This document shows positions 31,131 through 40,169 of a stretch of 64,000 nt of DNA, piece after piece. The stretch spans positions 114,574 to 178,573 of the forward strand of contig NZ_JAADJU010000012.1 in assembly GCF_012933545.1 (NCBI RefSeq), given 5' to 3'. The number at the start of each line of letters is the position of its first letter. Position 1 is the stretch's first letter. Position numbers and translations under genes: made by a program. The DNA comes from Rouxiella aceris. Its GTDB lineage: Bacteria > Pseudomonadota > Gammaproteobacteria > Enterobacterales > Enterobacteriaceae. Under the pieces are notes generated by a model. That model was not told the origin of the DNA. It was given only the letters and a program-made list of their open reading frames with translations, and made no database searches.

Positions 31131-31601
31131 ATGAGCTTTAAGATAATCAGCAATGACAGTATTGTCAGCGTTGACTGGCTGCGTCTGGCCGACATGCTGG
31201 AACTGAGCGGCCTGAACAAACGCGAATTGCCTAAATTACAGCGCGCCTTTGAACACAGCCAGTTTCGCTATCTCGGTTTTTATAACGGCATACTGATGGC
31301 TACCGCACGAGCCATCAGCGATTTAACCACAGTCTCCTATCTCTGTGACGTTGCCATTCATCCCGAGTTTCAGGGACGCGGCTATGGCAAACAGCTGATG
31401 CAATACATCATGCAAGATCTCACTCCGCTGGGAAAAATCATCCTTTACGCCGTGCCGGATAAAATCGAATTTTATCAACGCTTCCACTTCTATCCCCTGC
31501 TAACCGCCATGACCTTTGTCGAAGGCGAGGGTCTGACACGCATGAGCCAACTGGGCTATATCCCGCCCTTGCCGCCACAAGAGACATCCCGTCGTGATTA
31601 A
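31131..31601 (+). CDS. GNAT family N-acetyltransferase
   Basis: A 156-residue single-domain acetyltransferase. Acetyl-CoA motif A is VAIHPEFQGRGYGKQLM; the C-terminal FYQRFHFYPL is the usual motif B. SD GGAG precedes the ATG by about 11 bases. The substrate is unknown. The end overlaps the next GNAT gene by 8 bases, so the two are probably coexpressed. Confidence 0.85.
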   Translation: MSFKIISNDSIVSVDWLRLADMLELSGLNKRELPKLQRAFEHSQFRYLGFYNGILMATARAISDLTTVSYLCDVAIHPEFQGRGYGKQLMQYIMQDLTPLGKIILYAVPDKIEFYQRFHFYPLLTAMTFVEGEGLTRMSQLGYIPPLPPQETSRRD

Positions 31602-32046
31602 ACTACGTAAAATGCGCAGTGAAGAGTTTGCCGATTATCAGGCTTATTTTATTGAAGACTATGCCCGCGACTTGCAGGATAACAGTGGTCATGACCGCGA
31701 GACTGCGATTGCCATCGCCACCTTATGTTTACCTGCCGGGGTTGAAAATGAGCGAGAGTCGCTATTTTGCATCATGCAGCAACACACCCGCGTCGGTTAT
31801 TTATGGTATCGCCTTAGTGATGATAAAAACTGGGCATTTATTAATGATTTCTATGTGTTACCGCAATATCGTAGTCTGGGTTATGGAAAATTGGCGATCA
31901 ACGCCATGGAACAGAAGCTGGTTGCCATTAATGTCGATGAAATAAGACTGCGTGTCGCAGCAAATAATCCACGGGCGTTAAAACTTTATGAACATCTGGG
32001 CTTTAACGTCAGCGGATATAATATGAGTAAAAAACTGCAGCTTTAG
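31594..32046 (+). CDS. GNAT family N-acetyltransferase (second copy)
   Basis: A 150-residue acetyltransferase. Motif A is DFYVLPQYRSLGYGKLAINAM, motif B NNPRALKLYEHLGFNV. It begins at GTG 31594 inside the previous gene, which suggests coupling. The two GNATs are not close copies of each other. The stop is immediately followed by the tandem ERIC array. The substrate is unknown. Confidence 0.82.
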   Translation: MIKLRKMRSEEFADYQAYFIEDYARDLQDNSGHDRETAIAIATLCLPAGVENERESLFCIMQQHTRVGYLWYRLSDDKNWAFINDFYVLPQYRSLGYGKLAINAMEQKLVAINVDEIRLRVAANNPRALKLYEHLGFNVSGYNMSKKLQL

Positions 32047-32061
32047 ATCTCCCGACTGCCT

Positions 32062-32636
32062 GGTGATAAGCTTAGATCGCTAAGTGATTCGGGTGAGTGA
32101 GCGCAGCCAACACCGCTACGGCGTCAAGGGCGAACGGTGCCGCCAAAGCCATTGGCGTTGTAGCAAGGCGGCAAGTGAATGAATCCCGATGAGCTTAGAT
32201 CGCTAAGTGATTCGGGTGAGCGAGCGCAGCCAACACCGCTACGGCGTCAAGGGCGAACGGTGCCGCCAAAGCCATTGGCGTTGTAGCAAGGCGGCAAGCG
32301 AATGAATCCCGATGAGCTTAGATCGCTAAGTGATTTGGGTGAGTGAGCGCAGCCAACACCGCTACGGCGTCAAGGGCGAACGGTGCCGCCAAAGCCATTG
32401 GCGTTGTAGCAAGGCGGCAAGCGAATGAATCCCGATGAGCTTAGATCGCTAAGTGATTCGGGTGAGTGAGCGCAGCCAACACAGCTACGGCGTCAAGGGC
32501 GAACGGTGCCGCCAAAGCCATTGGCGTTGTAGCAAGGCGGCAAGCGAATGAATCCCGATGAGCTTAGATCGCTAAGTGATTCGGGTGAGTAAGCGCAGCC
32601 AACACCGCTACGGCGTCAAGGGCGAAGGCGGGGATG
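32062..32636. repeat. Tandem array of five ERIC-type repeats (period 123 bp)
   Basis: The motif CTTAGATCGCTAAGTGATTC starts at 32071, 32194, 32317, 32440 and 32563 (TTTGG in place of TTCGG after it in the third copy), exactly 123 bases apart. The flanking GAATCCCGATGAGCTTA and AAGTGATTCGGGTGAG correspond to the inverted central hairpin of ERIC elements. The copies are nearly identical, with single-base changes, and the last is truncated after GGCGAAGG. Confidence 0.9.
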
Positions 32637-32999
32637 GATCCTGTCGCCATTTTACCGCATTATGTGTGCCATCATTTCTCTGAGCCTGACAAGCCAACCC
32701 GTGGCTTGCGGCTCAGCATTGGCTATTTTTTTGCCTGATTTAGTTTTGCATTGGGTGAGTTCACAATTAGGGTTAGATGCCAGGATTTCGATCATTTCTT
32801 GCACTAAAGACGAGTACCTTCGACACATTCTTAAACGCGAAGACTGTAAAAGAGATGAAGGTTGAAATGCATACGTTATCCATTTGCGAGAGAATCAGTC
32901 GAGATAGCTATTTCGAGGTTTCTTATGGGTAAAATTTCCGAACGTTTGAGACATGCATATTGGGACTGAAAACGGCCCCGAAAGGAGCCGTTGTGGCTG
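32637..32999. other. Gap between the ERIC array and the immunity-like gene
   Basis: About 360 bases. A 67-codon ORF (32662-32865) has no ribosome-binding site and is not supported. The right end holds a minus-strand terminator. Confidence 0.5.
32969..32992 (-). terminator. Terminator of the toxin-remnant/immunity unit
   Basis: Stem AACGGCTCC / GGGGCCGTT around a TTTC loop on the minus strand, followed by TTTTC. It lies 8 bases past the immunity gene stop. Confidence 0.75.
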
Positions 33000-33467
33000 T
33001 TACCAGCGGAGTTCTGATGTTGGCAAGAATGCCACCTCTTTGACTCGCTCCTGTAAATCGTAATCGACTTGCATACTGATAGGAATATGAAAATCCGTTA
33101 CGGTGAACAAATCTGTGTAGCCAATCTCTTGGCGTAACCGCTTCCGAGGAGGCAAGAATCTGTCAGGAGGCCCGAATTGTGAATGCACCCAAGACCGCAC
33201 CATTTCAGGTTGTAGTGGTGATGGCAGCTCATTAGGAAATTTATAGTTCGTTTTCTTCTGATTCTGTAAAAAAAGCTCGATAGAATAAAGCGTTGTACCG
33301 TCTCGCTTAAAAGCTAAGTAAATTCCTTCATTCATCATGCTTAATGTTAGATCAGGATCTCCCGGATAGCCTGTCGGCTTGGTCTTGTAGGGGATCAATC
33401 CGGCATCAAAAATTTCCTGATACGGCTTACCTAAGCAGCGAATCAATGCTTCGACATTAACGGTCAT
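33000..33467 (-). CDS. DUF6392-like putative immunity protein
   Basis: A 155-residue soluble protein. The opening [38 protein letters not shown] and the mid-region [18 protein letters not shown] resemble the DUF6392 family, found next to S-type pyocin or contact-dependent toxin genes in enterobacteria (from memory). The ATG shares one base with the stop of the toxin remnant (TAATG), the usual order toxin then immunity. It probably neutralises the cognate toxin by direct binding; this is inferred from context. The low-GC, accessory setting suggests horizontal gain. Confidence 0.65.
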   Translation of the reverse strand: MTVNVEALIRCLGKPYQEIFDAGLIPYKTKPTGYPGDPDLTLSMMNEGIYLAFKRDGTTLYSIELFLQNQKKTNYKFPNELPSPLQPEMVRSWVHSQFGPPDRFLPPRKRLRQEIGYTDLFTVTDFHIPISMQVDYDLQERVKEVAFLPTSELRW

Positions 33468-33820
33468 TAGTATAATCCCTGTTCCTGATTAAATTGATGC
33501 ATCTTAGCTTTGGCTTCATCGATTTGACTATCTGTTACGCCACGCTGTTTAAGCTCGGGGCGTATGGTCTCAATGTCTCGTTCTACAGCTGCTCTCAAAT
33601 CTCTGGAGTCTTGCTGTATTTGCATAGGACTATTTCTGCCGCCATAAGTGGCACTGAGTTTTTGGTGAATATCAGCAGGAATGATGATGGACGCAACGTC
33701 TTTCGCCATACGATCAATTTCGGCCGGTTTTGCGTCTGGGAATTCGCGTCGTAAGTAGGCCCGTACTGCTGCGGCTGAGGGCATGTGATCAGCATGACTA
33801 CCGTTTCGTGCTCGACCTGG
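33467..33820 (-). pseudogene. C-terminal remnant of a secreted toxin (polymorphic toxin tip)
   Basis: An open frame of 105 codons from ATG 33784, extendable to 33820 without an ATG. The extension reads RARNGSHADHM then PSAAAVRAYLRREFP, so the protein similarity seems to begin before any start codon. There is no Shine-Dalgarno site. Conserved-looking parts are IPADIHQKLSATYGGRNSP and a helical tail ending NQEQGLY. I read it as the last part of a bacteriocin/CDI/Rhs-type effector left after loss of the N-terminal delivery domains. Enzyme class is not identifiable by eye; the HADH stretch might be a nuclease metal site. Confidence 0.5.
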
Positions 33821-33988
33821 TTACATTATCGATTAACGGTATTTTTAACGACATACAGAATCATTGTTTTTTGCCACAAAAAATAAAATCGCGATAAAAA
33901 ATTGATTATCATTGAAAATTCTTGAGGTTTTCATGGTTTGTGATCATCTGTATGCTACAGCCTGATAAAATTCCACAGGTAAACCGCC

Positions 33989-34375
33989 ATGACGAACCAC
34001 TCTGAACCAACATTAATCATGTACGGCCTTTCTCCTAAAGTATGCGATACCGTTAAAAAAGCCCGCCGTTGGCTGGAAGAAAATGGCATTGATGCGCGCT
34101 TTCATGATTACCGCGTTGATGGCCTGGATGCCACCCTGCTGCAACAGTTGATCGATAAACAGGGCTGGGAAGCGCTGCTCAACACGCGTGGGACCACCTG
34201 GCGCAAACTTGACGAGTCACTGCGTACCGCTTGCAATAATGAACAAACGGCTAAAGCGCTGATGCTGGAACACCCTGCGGTAATTAAACGTCCTTTTCTG
34301 CTTGCCGCCAGCGGTCAGTCGCTGCTCGGTTTTAAACCTGAAAGCTATGCGCAATTTGTTGCGGAGGTAAAATAA
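33989..34375 (+). CDS. yffB: ArsC/Spx-family protein YffB
   Basis: A 128-residue thioredoxin-fold protein of the ArsC-like family. It has the single N-terminal cysteine C19 ([20 protein letters not shown]) and the family body [23 protein letters not shown] and PAVIKRPFL. It may act as a glutathione-dependent reductase; the physiological substrate is unknown. The N-terminus is about ten residues longer than in E. coli. It overlaps dapE by one base (TAATG), as in an operon. Confidence 0.93.
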   Translation: MTNHSEPTLIMYGLSPKVCDTVKKARRWLEENGIDARFHDYRVDGLDATLLQQLIDKQGWEALLNTRGTTWRKLDESLRTACNNEQTAKALMLEHPAVIKRPFLLAASGQSLLGFKPESYAQFVAEVK

Positions 34376-35502
34376 TGATTTGTCCGGTCTTAGATCTTGC
34401 GCAACAGCTGATCCGCCGCCCTTCCCTTAGCCCTGATGATGCAGGCTGTCAGGCCATTATGATCGCCCGACTGCAGGCGATTGGTTTTCATATTGAAACC
34501 ATGAACTTTGGCGATACCCTTAATTTCTGGGCAACGCGCGGTGAGGGAAAAACCCTGGCCTTTGCCGGTCATACCGATGTGGTACCGACGGGCGATGCGG
34601 CTTTATGGATCACTCCGCCCTTTGAGCCCGCGCTGCGCGACGGCATGCTATTTGGTCGCGGTGCCGCCGATATGAAAGGATCGCTGGCGGCGATGGTGGT
34701 CGCCGCCGAGCGTTTTGTCGCCGCCAATCCCCATCATCAAGGTCGTTTGGCTTTTCTGATCACTTCCGATGAAGAAGCCAGCGCGGTCAACGGTACGGTA
34801 AAAGTGGTCAACGCTCTGATGGAGCGCCGCGAGCGTCTGGATTTTTGTCTGGTGGGCGAGCCTTCCAGCACCACCCGCGTCGGTGATATTGTCAAAAACG
34901 GCCGCCGTGGTTCAATGACCGCCAATCTGCAAATTCATGGCGTTCAGGGTCACGTGGCCTACCCTCATCTGGCTGATAACCCGGTACATCGTGCCATGCC
35001 GGCTTTAAACGAACTGGTAGCCACCGAGTGGGATCGCGGCAACGAATTCTTCCCGCCAACCAGTATGCAGATCGCCAATATTCAGGCCGGTACCGGCAGC
35101 AATAACGTGATCCCGGGAGAATTGTACGTCCAGTTCAACTTCCGCTTTAGCACCGAATTAACCGATGCGCTAATCAAAGAGCGCGTGGCCGCCTTGCTGG
35201 ATAAACATCGCCTGCATTACACTCTTAACTGGGTAGTTTCCGGCCAGCCGTTCCTGACACCACGCGGTGAGCTGGTGGATGCCGTGATTAATTCGGTACG
35301 ACATTACTGCGAAATCACCCCGGATCTGCAAACTACCGGTGGCACATCTGACGGGCGTTTTATTGCCTTGATGGGCGCACAGGTGGTGGAACTGGGGCCG
35401 GTAAATGCCTCAATTCATAAAATAAACGAATGCGTTCATGCCGCCGATCTGCAACTGCTCAGCCGCATGTATCAGCGTATTATGGAGCAGTTAGTCGGAT
35501 GA
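34375..35502 (+). CDS. dapE: Succinyl-diaminopimelate desuccinylase
   Basis: A 375-residue dizinc M20 hydrolase of lysine/meso-diaminopimelate synthesis, releasing succinate from N-succinyl-LL-DAP. Metal and catalytic motifs: [28 protein letters not shown] (catalytic glutamate), TGGTSDGRF and the C-terminal SIHKINE. It is coupled to yffB upstream and overlaps the next gene by four bases (ATGA). Confidence 0.97.
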   Translation: MICPVLDLAQQLIRRPSLSPDDAGCQAIMIARLQAIGFHIETMNFGDTLNFWATRGEGKTLAFAGHTDVVPTGDAALWITPPFEPALRDGMLFGRGAADMKGSLAAMVVAAERFVAANPHHQGRLAFLITSDEEASAVNGTVKVVNALMERRERLDFCLVGEPSSTTRVGDIVKNGRRGSMTANLQIHGVQGHVAYPHLADNPVHRAMPALNELVATEWDRGNEFFPPTSMQIANIQAGTGSNNVIPGELYVQFNFRFSTELTDALIKERVAALLDKHRLHYTLNWVVSGQPFLTPRGELVDAVINSVRHYCEITPDLQTTGGTSDGRFIALMGAQVVELGPVNASIHKINECVHAADLQLLSRMYQRIMEQLVG

Positions 35503-36179
35503 TAAACCAGGCGCTGCTGACCGGTCGCACTACGGAACACCTGGTCAGGCTCAACGATCACCACCGTCTGCAGGCCGCAGCAGTCAGCGCCTTTACGGCA
35601 TTACAGTCCGCAGCGGCCAAGGCCGGGTTTGATCTGCAACCGGCCAGTACATTTCGTGACTTTGATCGGCAACTGGCTATCTGGAATGGCAAATTTCGCG
35701 GTGAGCGACCAGTATTAGATAGTCACAGTCAGCCGGTCGATATCAGTCAACTCAACGATGGTCAGCGCGGCGAGCTGATCCTGCGCTGGTCGGCGCTGCC
35801 CGGAGCCAGCCGTCACCACTGGGGGAGTGATTTGGATATTTATGATCCCAGTCTGCTTCCTGCGGGAAAACATCTCCAGCTGGAACCCTGGGAATATCAG
35901 CAAAGCGGCTATTTTTACCCGTTGACCCAATGGTTAAGCGCACATATGGCCGAGTTTGGCTTTTATCGTCCTTTTGATCAGGATCGCGGCGGCGTGGCCA
36001 TTGAACCCTGGCATTTGAGCTATCGTCCGCTGGCGGAATGTTGTGAACAACAGCTGACCCCGGCGGTGCTGTTGGCCGCCTGGCAAGGTCAGGATCTCGC
36101 AGGCTATGACTGGATAGTCAGCCAGCTGGAGAGGATTTTCCTGCAATTTATTGTGAATGGCAGGACATCGACCCCGTAG
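35499..36179 (+). CDS. M15-family D-Ala-D-Ala carboxypeptidase-like protein
   Basis: A 226-residue zinc peptidase of the M15/VanY (LAS) type. The zinc motif SxHxxGxxxD is [12 protein letters not shown] and the second is EPWHLSY, so the catalytic set looks intact. The start is the ATG at 35499, overlapping the dapE stop. There is no signal peptide or membrane segment, which is unusual for an enzyme acting on peptidoglycan; it could process muropeptides or other peptides in the cytosol. In E. coli no such gene follows dapE. Confidence 0.8.
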   Translation: MINQALLTGRTTEHLVRLNDHHRLQAAAVSAFTALQSAAAKAGFDLQPASTFRDFDRQLAIWNGKFRGERPVLDSHSQPVDISQLNDGQRGELILRWSALPGASRHHWGSDLDIYDPSLLPAGKHLQLEPWEYQQSGYFYPLTQWLSAHMAEFGFYRPFDQDRGGVAIEPWHLSYRPLAECCEQQLTPAVLLAAWQGQDLAGYDWIVSQLERIFLQFIVNGRTSTP

Positions 36180-36221
36180 CCTGTCAATGCTCGGGGCATA
36201 ACCCTTTAAGGATATGACGAG

Positions 36222-36413
36222 ATGGAATGGATTAAAGATTACTGGTGGATAGTTCTTATTGTACTGGCCGGCATGTTTATCAGCGGCATCAAAGAGCTGA
36301 ACCGTGTCGATGTCAAACGCTATCTCAATGACAAACCGAAGATCCCGCCGCATAAAGATAATAATGCGCAATGGGATGACGACGATGATTTACCGAAGAA
36401 TAAAAAGAAGTAA
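36222..36413 (+). CDS. ypfN: UPF0370 membrane protein YpfN
   Basis: A 63-residue protein with one N-terminal transmembrane segment (WWIVLIVLAGMFISGI) and a charged cytoplasmic tail rich in Asp and Lys (QWDDDDDLPKNKKK). It matches E. coli YpfN, which also lies downstream of dapE. Function unknown. Confidence 0.92.
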   Translation: MEWIKDYWWIVLIVLAGMFISGIKELNRVDVKRYLNDKPKIPPHKDNNAQWDDDDDLPKNKKK

Positions 36414-36431
36414 ACTTCTGCCAATCGTTTT

Positions 36432-36458
36432 AGCAGGTGGCGTTCCCCGCCACCTGCT
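36432..36458. terminator. Hairpin between convergent ypfN and tmcA
   Basis: AGCAGGTGGCG / CGCCACCTGCT, an 11-bp perfect stem with a 5-base loop. There is no clear U-tract on either strand, so termination would be weak or the hairpin may stabilise 3' ends. Confidence 0.55.
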
Positions 36459-36489
36459 ATTGTCCCACCTAACGACGCTCTCCTCGCCT

Positions 36490-38553
36490 TCAATCCACAC
36501 CGTCAGCGTATACACCGGCATAGTCTCGCCATTGCGTTGCCAGCCCGGCATCGAGCTGTTGTAACGCCTGCTGTGTCTCTTCACGCCAACGCTGAAGCAG
36601 GGCTTTTTTGCCGCCAAGCGCAAACTGCGCTACCGTGGCGGCCAAACTCTGTTGCAACTCGACACTGGCACGCAACGTTGGCAAGGCAAGGTCAGATAAC
36701 GCCAACAAACGCCGCAAGGCGCTGCGGCTGCTATCCAGCGAACGATGGGCATAGGCAAAACCGGCCAGTTCACGCCAGTCGGCCTCATTTAATCTCGCAT
36801 TATCCGAATCGACTGACGATGGGAGGATTGCGGCAACCTCATGGGGTAACTGTGCGCGATCGCGACAAAGCTGCTCTGCTGCCAGCCGACAAAGCCGACT
36901 ACCCTCGGCACTCAGCGGCAGTATCGCCATTGCCGCGTAGCATCCGCTGCTGGCTTCACGCTGGCTGCCGACGCGCACCAGTTGAAAACCGCAGGCCTGC
37001 CAAAATTGTCCCAGAGCCTCGGTAAAACCAAAGCTGACCGACAGATAATCCAGCCCCTGAGCGGCAGCAAACTCGCGCTGGGCAGCGATCAGTTGTCGGG
37101 CAACCCCTTGGCGGCGATAATTGGCGACCACCGCAATACGGCTGATACGTCGTGAACGCATTACGGCGGCAGCGGGAAATCCACCATGGGCCGCCAACGA
37201 TTGTGCCACCAGATTGCCGCGCGGTCGGCGACGCCCCGCCCAGATCTCATGGGCCAGCGACGGTGCAAGCCCACCCTCGTCCACCAGCCATAGCGCAGCG
37301 ATCAGCTGTTGTTCCTGGCTGGCAATGGAGAAGGACATACCGGGCGCATCGAGCAAACGGCGCAAGTCGAGGGGGGTAGTGCGATAGTGGGCGCTGGCCA
37401 ATAAACTGTAAAACGCCGACAAGCGGTCTGGATGTTCATCCCAGGCAGAGGCATCAAACTGTGAAAATGTCATCGGCGCAGGATCAGACGAACTCGCGGG
37501 TAAAACCGGCGGCTCGCGGAACAATAAAATATCGTCCAGTAGCGTCTCCAGCGGGTCATCGCTGGCCCAACGCACCGGTTCCTCAAGCCGTAAATCGTGC
37601 CACTGCGCTAATGAAGCACAGAACTTCAGCAAAAAACCTCGCCCGGTACCCTCGTAGCCCTGCACCGTGGTGGTTAATAATACTCGCGGGAAAAAAACCA
37701 GTAATCTGGTCAGCAGTGGCGTGGGAATAGCGGCCGCCTCGTCAATCAGCAGCCAGTCGGCATCAACAGGGGCACCACTTTCACAGTAAGCCAACAGCGC
37801 ATCAGGCGCCCAGAAACGGGCTGCTTGCCCGCTTTGCTCGCTCAGCCGCTGGCCAGCCGCCCGGCTCGGGGCACAGAGCCAACAGTTTCCCGGCCACTGT
37901 TGTACCAGCATACCGGCCAAGGTCGATTTACCGCGACCGCGCGCAGCGGTCAGTACCCAAATACCCTGCTCTGCCTGCAATAGCTGCGTAAGGATCCTCT
38001 GCTGGTCGGGGGTGGGCTCGCCGCGGGGCAGACACCAATCGACGGCAGGGGCTAACATATTCACCTGGCAAGGTGGGTGCTGACGCCAGAGTAGCACCCG
38101 ATTATCGGCCTCGATGCCCTGGCAAAAACGGTTGATAAACCGCGGGGTGGCAATGGCGGTGGGCTGCTCGCTCCAGCGCAGGCTGTCCACATCGGGTCGA
38201 GTGGCCCACTGTGACCAAGGCGGCACGAGCATGATCAACCAGCTCCCGGCACACAACAGCCCGCTAAAGGCCGCCAGCGCCTCCACATTCAGGCCTTCAC
38301 GGGCATCAAACACGCCGTGCAGGCACTCCTGGCCCAGCAACTGTCTGACCGCCGTCGCGGCCTCGGTACGAAACCCTGGCTGAGGCCGATCGCTGACCCA
38401 CCACCAGTCACCGCTAAAATAGCCGATAATCTGCAATGCCTGCAGCTCGCACCAACACGCCTCGCCGCTGAGGATCAGCAGACGGCGCATCCCCTGACGT
38501 AGCATCTGCTGCTGACAGGGTAGTAATTGCGCAGTAAGGCGCTGCCCGTTCAT
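36490..38553 (-). CDS. tmcA: tRNA(Met) cytidine acetyltransferase TmcA
   Basis: A 687-residue enzyme that makes N4-acetylcytidine at the wobble base of elongator tRNA-Met using acetyl-CoA and ATP. It has an RNA helicase-like module with Walker A TAARGRGKSTLAG and Walker B LLIDEAAAIPTPLL, and a GNAT module RISRIAVVANYRRQGVARQLI. Conserved TTTVQGYEGTGRGF and GNLVAQSLAAHGG also fit. The start is taken as ATG 38553 (MNGQRLTAQLLPC); an upstream in-frame ATG lies inside the neighbouring gene. It begins just after the upstream gene stop. Confidence 0.94.
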   Translation of the reverse strand: MNGQRLTAQLLPCQQQMLRQGMRRLLILSGEACWCELQALQIIGYFSGDWWWVSDRPQPGFRTEAATAVRQLLGQECLHGVFDAREGLNVEALAAFSGLLCAGSWLIMLVPPWSQWATRPDVDSLRWSEQPTAIATPRFINRFCQGIEADNRVLLWRQHPPCQVNMLAPAVDWCLPRGEPTPDQQRILTQLLQAEQGIWVLTAARGRGKSTLAGMLVQQWPGNCWLCAPSRAAGQRLSEQSGQAARFWAPDALLAYCESGAPVDADWLLIDEAAAIPTPLLTRLLVFFPRVLLTTTVQGYEGTGRGFLLKFCASLAQWHDLRLEEPVRWASDDPLETLLDDILLFREPPVLPASSSDPAPMTFSQFDASAWDEHPDRLSAFYSLLASAHYRTTPLDLRRLLDAPGMSFSIASQEQQLIAALWLVDEGGLAPSLAHEIWAGRRRPRGNLVAQSLAAHGGFPAAAVMRSRRISRIAVVANYRRQGVARQLIAAQREFAAAQGLDYLSVSFGFTEALGQFWQACGFQLVRVGSQREASSGCYAAMAILPLSAEGSRLCRLAAEQLCRDRAQLPHEVAAILPSSVDSDNARLNEADWRELAGFAYAHRSLDSSRSALRRLLALSDLALPTLRASVELQQSLAATVAQFALGGKKALLQRWREETQQALQQLDAGLATQWRDYAGVYADGVD

Positions 38554-38557
38554 CAGG

Positions 38558-39010
38558 TCAACCTTTGCCGACCAGCAGCGAAAGAATACCGGCAGCAATC
38601 AACGGCCCGACAGGTACGCCCTTGAAGAACGCCACCCCCAGTACGGTGCCCACCAGTAATCCGGCCACCAGCTGCGGCTGCGTCCCCATCAGCGTCAGCC
38701 CTCGGCCACCCAACCAGGAAACACCGACGCCAACCAGAATAGCGACCACTGATTTCCAGTGCAGAAAGGAGTGCAGCAGGGTACCGGCGCTCAGGCGACC
38801 ATTGGCAATAGGCACCATCACACCAATGGTGAGGATAATAATGCCGACCGTTAGCCCGTATTTTTCAATCCACGGGAAAAAACTGTTAAGCGGCGTAATA
38901 CGCACCGTCAGCAAAAAAAACATGGCAATGGTGACGGCAGAGTTGTGACTGATAATGCCTAAGCCAGCAAAAACCAGCAAAATAAGCAGGGTTGGATCGA
39001 GAAAAGCCAT
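38558..39010 (-). CDS. yeaL: UPF0756 (DUF441) membrane protein, YeaL-like
   Basis: A 150-residue protein with four or five transmembrane helices ([73 protein letters not shown]). It fits the DUF441 family (E. coli YeaL). The start is ATG 39010 ([12 protein letters not shown]). Function unknown. In E. coli yeaL is elsewhere; here it precedes tmcA with overlap-like spacing. Confidence 0.88.
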   Translation of the reverse strand: MAFLDPTLLILLVFAGLGIISHNSAVTIAMFFLLTVRITPLNSFFPWIEKYGLTVGIIILTIGVMVPIANGRLSAGTLLHSFLHWKSVVAILVGVGVSWLGGRGLTLMGTQPQLVAGLLVGTVLGVAFFKGVPVGPLIAAGILSLLVGKG

Positions 39011-39343
39011 AACGTTCCCAGAGTATGAAAGGATATCCCCGGCGAGGCTGCTCACGTCAGGACAGGGTTATCAAATGAACTCTGATTATTTATCATATTA
39101 ATCAAACAAACCAGCCGCTTATTTAGTGACGGGCAAAGGTCTATGGGCAATGCGCAGAAAACCGGGGCAAAGGGCAACAGGTCTTACGGGAAGGTCACTT
39201 GGCGGAAGGGAGAGAAAACAATGGGCGACAGAGTATGTCGCCCTGAAACGCAGGCAAACCGGCATGCTTCAGCCATAAGCTGGCCTGACTACCCCGGCAT
39301 CCGCCGCGTAATCGATTGCGCAGTCAGACTAAAAAAAAGAAAC
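39011..39343. other. Region between purC and the yeaL-like gene
   Basis: 333 bases. Nothing beyond an unsupported plus-strand ORF was seen. It must carry the promoter of the yeaL-tmcA unit. Confidence 0.45.
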
Positions 39344-40057
39344 TTAGTCTAATTTAACGCCGATGCGTTTTGCCACTTCTTCATAGGCTTCGATCAGGCC
39401 ACCCAGGCTTTGGCGGAAACGGTCTTTATCCATTTTTTCCAGTGATTTTTGATCCCACAAACGGCTGCCATCGGGAGAGAACTCATCACCCAACACCACT
39501 TCGCCTTTGTACAAACCAAATTCCAGTTTGAAATCCACCAGGATCAGACCGGCATCACCAAAAATCTTGCTCAGGACGTCGTTTGCCTTGTAGCTCAGCG
39601 TTTTCATACGTGCAAGATTTTCTTCGCTAACCCAGCCGAAAGTCTTGCAGTAGGATTCGTTGACCATTGGGTCATGCTTGGCATCGTCTTTCAGGAACAA
39701 GTCAAACAACGGTGGATTTAACACCAGACCTTCTTCTACGCCTAAACGCTTAACCAGTGAACCTGCAGCACGGTTACGGATCACGCACTCAACCGGCACC
39801 ATATCCAGCTTTTTCACCAATACTTCGTTATCTGACAGCAAACGTTCCATCTGTGTTGGAATGCCGGCTTCTTCTAACTTGGTCATGATGAAATGGTTGA
39901 ATTTATTGTTGATCATGCCTTTACGGTCGAACTGCTCAATACGTTCGCCATCCAGTGCTGACGTATCATTACGGAACTCCAAAACCAGCAGGTCTGGGTT
40001 TTCGGTGGTGTAGACGGTTTTCGCCTTTCCGCGATACAACTCAGCTAACTTTTGCAT
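39344..40057 (-). CDS. purC: Phosphoribosylaminoimidazole-succinocarboxamide synthase (SAICAR synthetase)
   Basis: A 237-residue enzyme of purine synthesis that joins aspartate to CAIR with ATP. Motifs: [23 protein letters not shown] in the ATP lobe, [27 protein letters not shown] and [12 protein letters not shown]. The length equals E. coli PurC, and bamC and dapA follow on the same strand upstream as in E. coli. No PurR box could be found by eye in the 112-base gap to bamC. Confidence 0.97.
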   Translation of the reverse strand: MQKLAELYRGKAKTVYTTENPDLLVLEFRNDTSALDGERIEQFDRKGMINNKFNHFIMTKLEEAGIPTQMERLLSDNEVLVKKLDMVPVECVIRNRAAGSLVKRLGVEEGLVLNPPLFDLFLKDDAKHDPMVNESYCKTFGWVSEENLARMKTLSYKANDVLSKIFGDAGLILVDFKLEFGLYKGEVVLGDEFSPDGSRLWDQKSLEKMDKDRFRQSLGGLIEAYEEVAKRIGVKLD

Positions 40058-40142
40058 CTTAACTTACTCCAGTGATAGGACTCATTTGGTGGTACGAGAA
40101 ACTGTTGGTAAAACGTCGACATTTGCCGACAACGGCAAATGC

Positions 40143-40163
40143 AAAAAGGGGCCGTAGCCCCTT
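40143..40163 (-). terminator. Terminator downstream of bamC
   Basis: AAGGGGC / GCCCCTT with loop TACG, followed on the minus strand by TTTTT. A second perfect 9-bp inverted repeat (CATTTGCCG..CGGCAAATG, 40120-40141) lies directly beyond it, upstream of purC. Confidence 0.8.
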
Positions 40164-40169
40164 CAGATA

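Noticed and set aside
32062..32636. CRISPR array
   Set aside because: The repeating unit is the full 123 bases with no variable spacers, and no cas genes are nearby.
32662..32865. 67-codon plus-strand ORF after the ERIC array
   Set aside because: No ribosome-binding site, no recognisable family, and it lies in repeat-adjacent DNA.
39143..39352. 69-codon ORF between purC and the yeaL-like gene
   Set aside because: No ribosome site and no family resemblance; composition unlike neighbouring genes.
40120..40141. Palindrome CATTTGCCG..CGGCAAATG upstream of purC as a PurR site
   Set aside because: It lacks the central ACGT/CGTT core of the PurR consensus and is adjacent to the bamC terminator, so a hairpin role is more likely.
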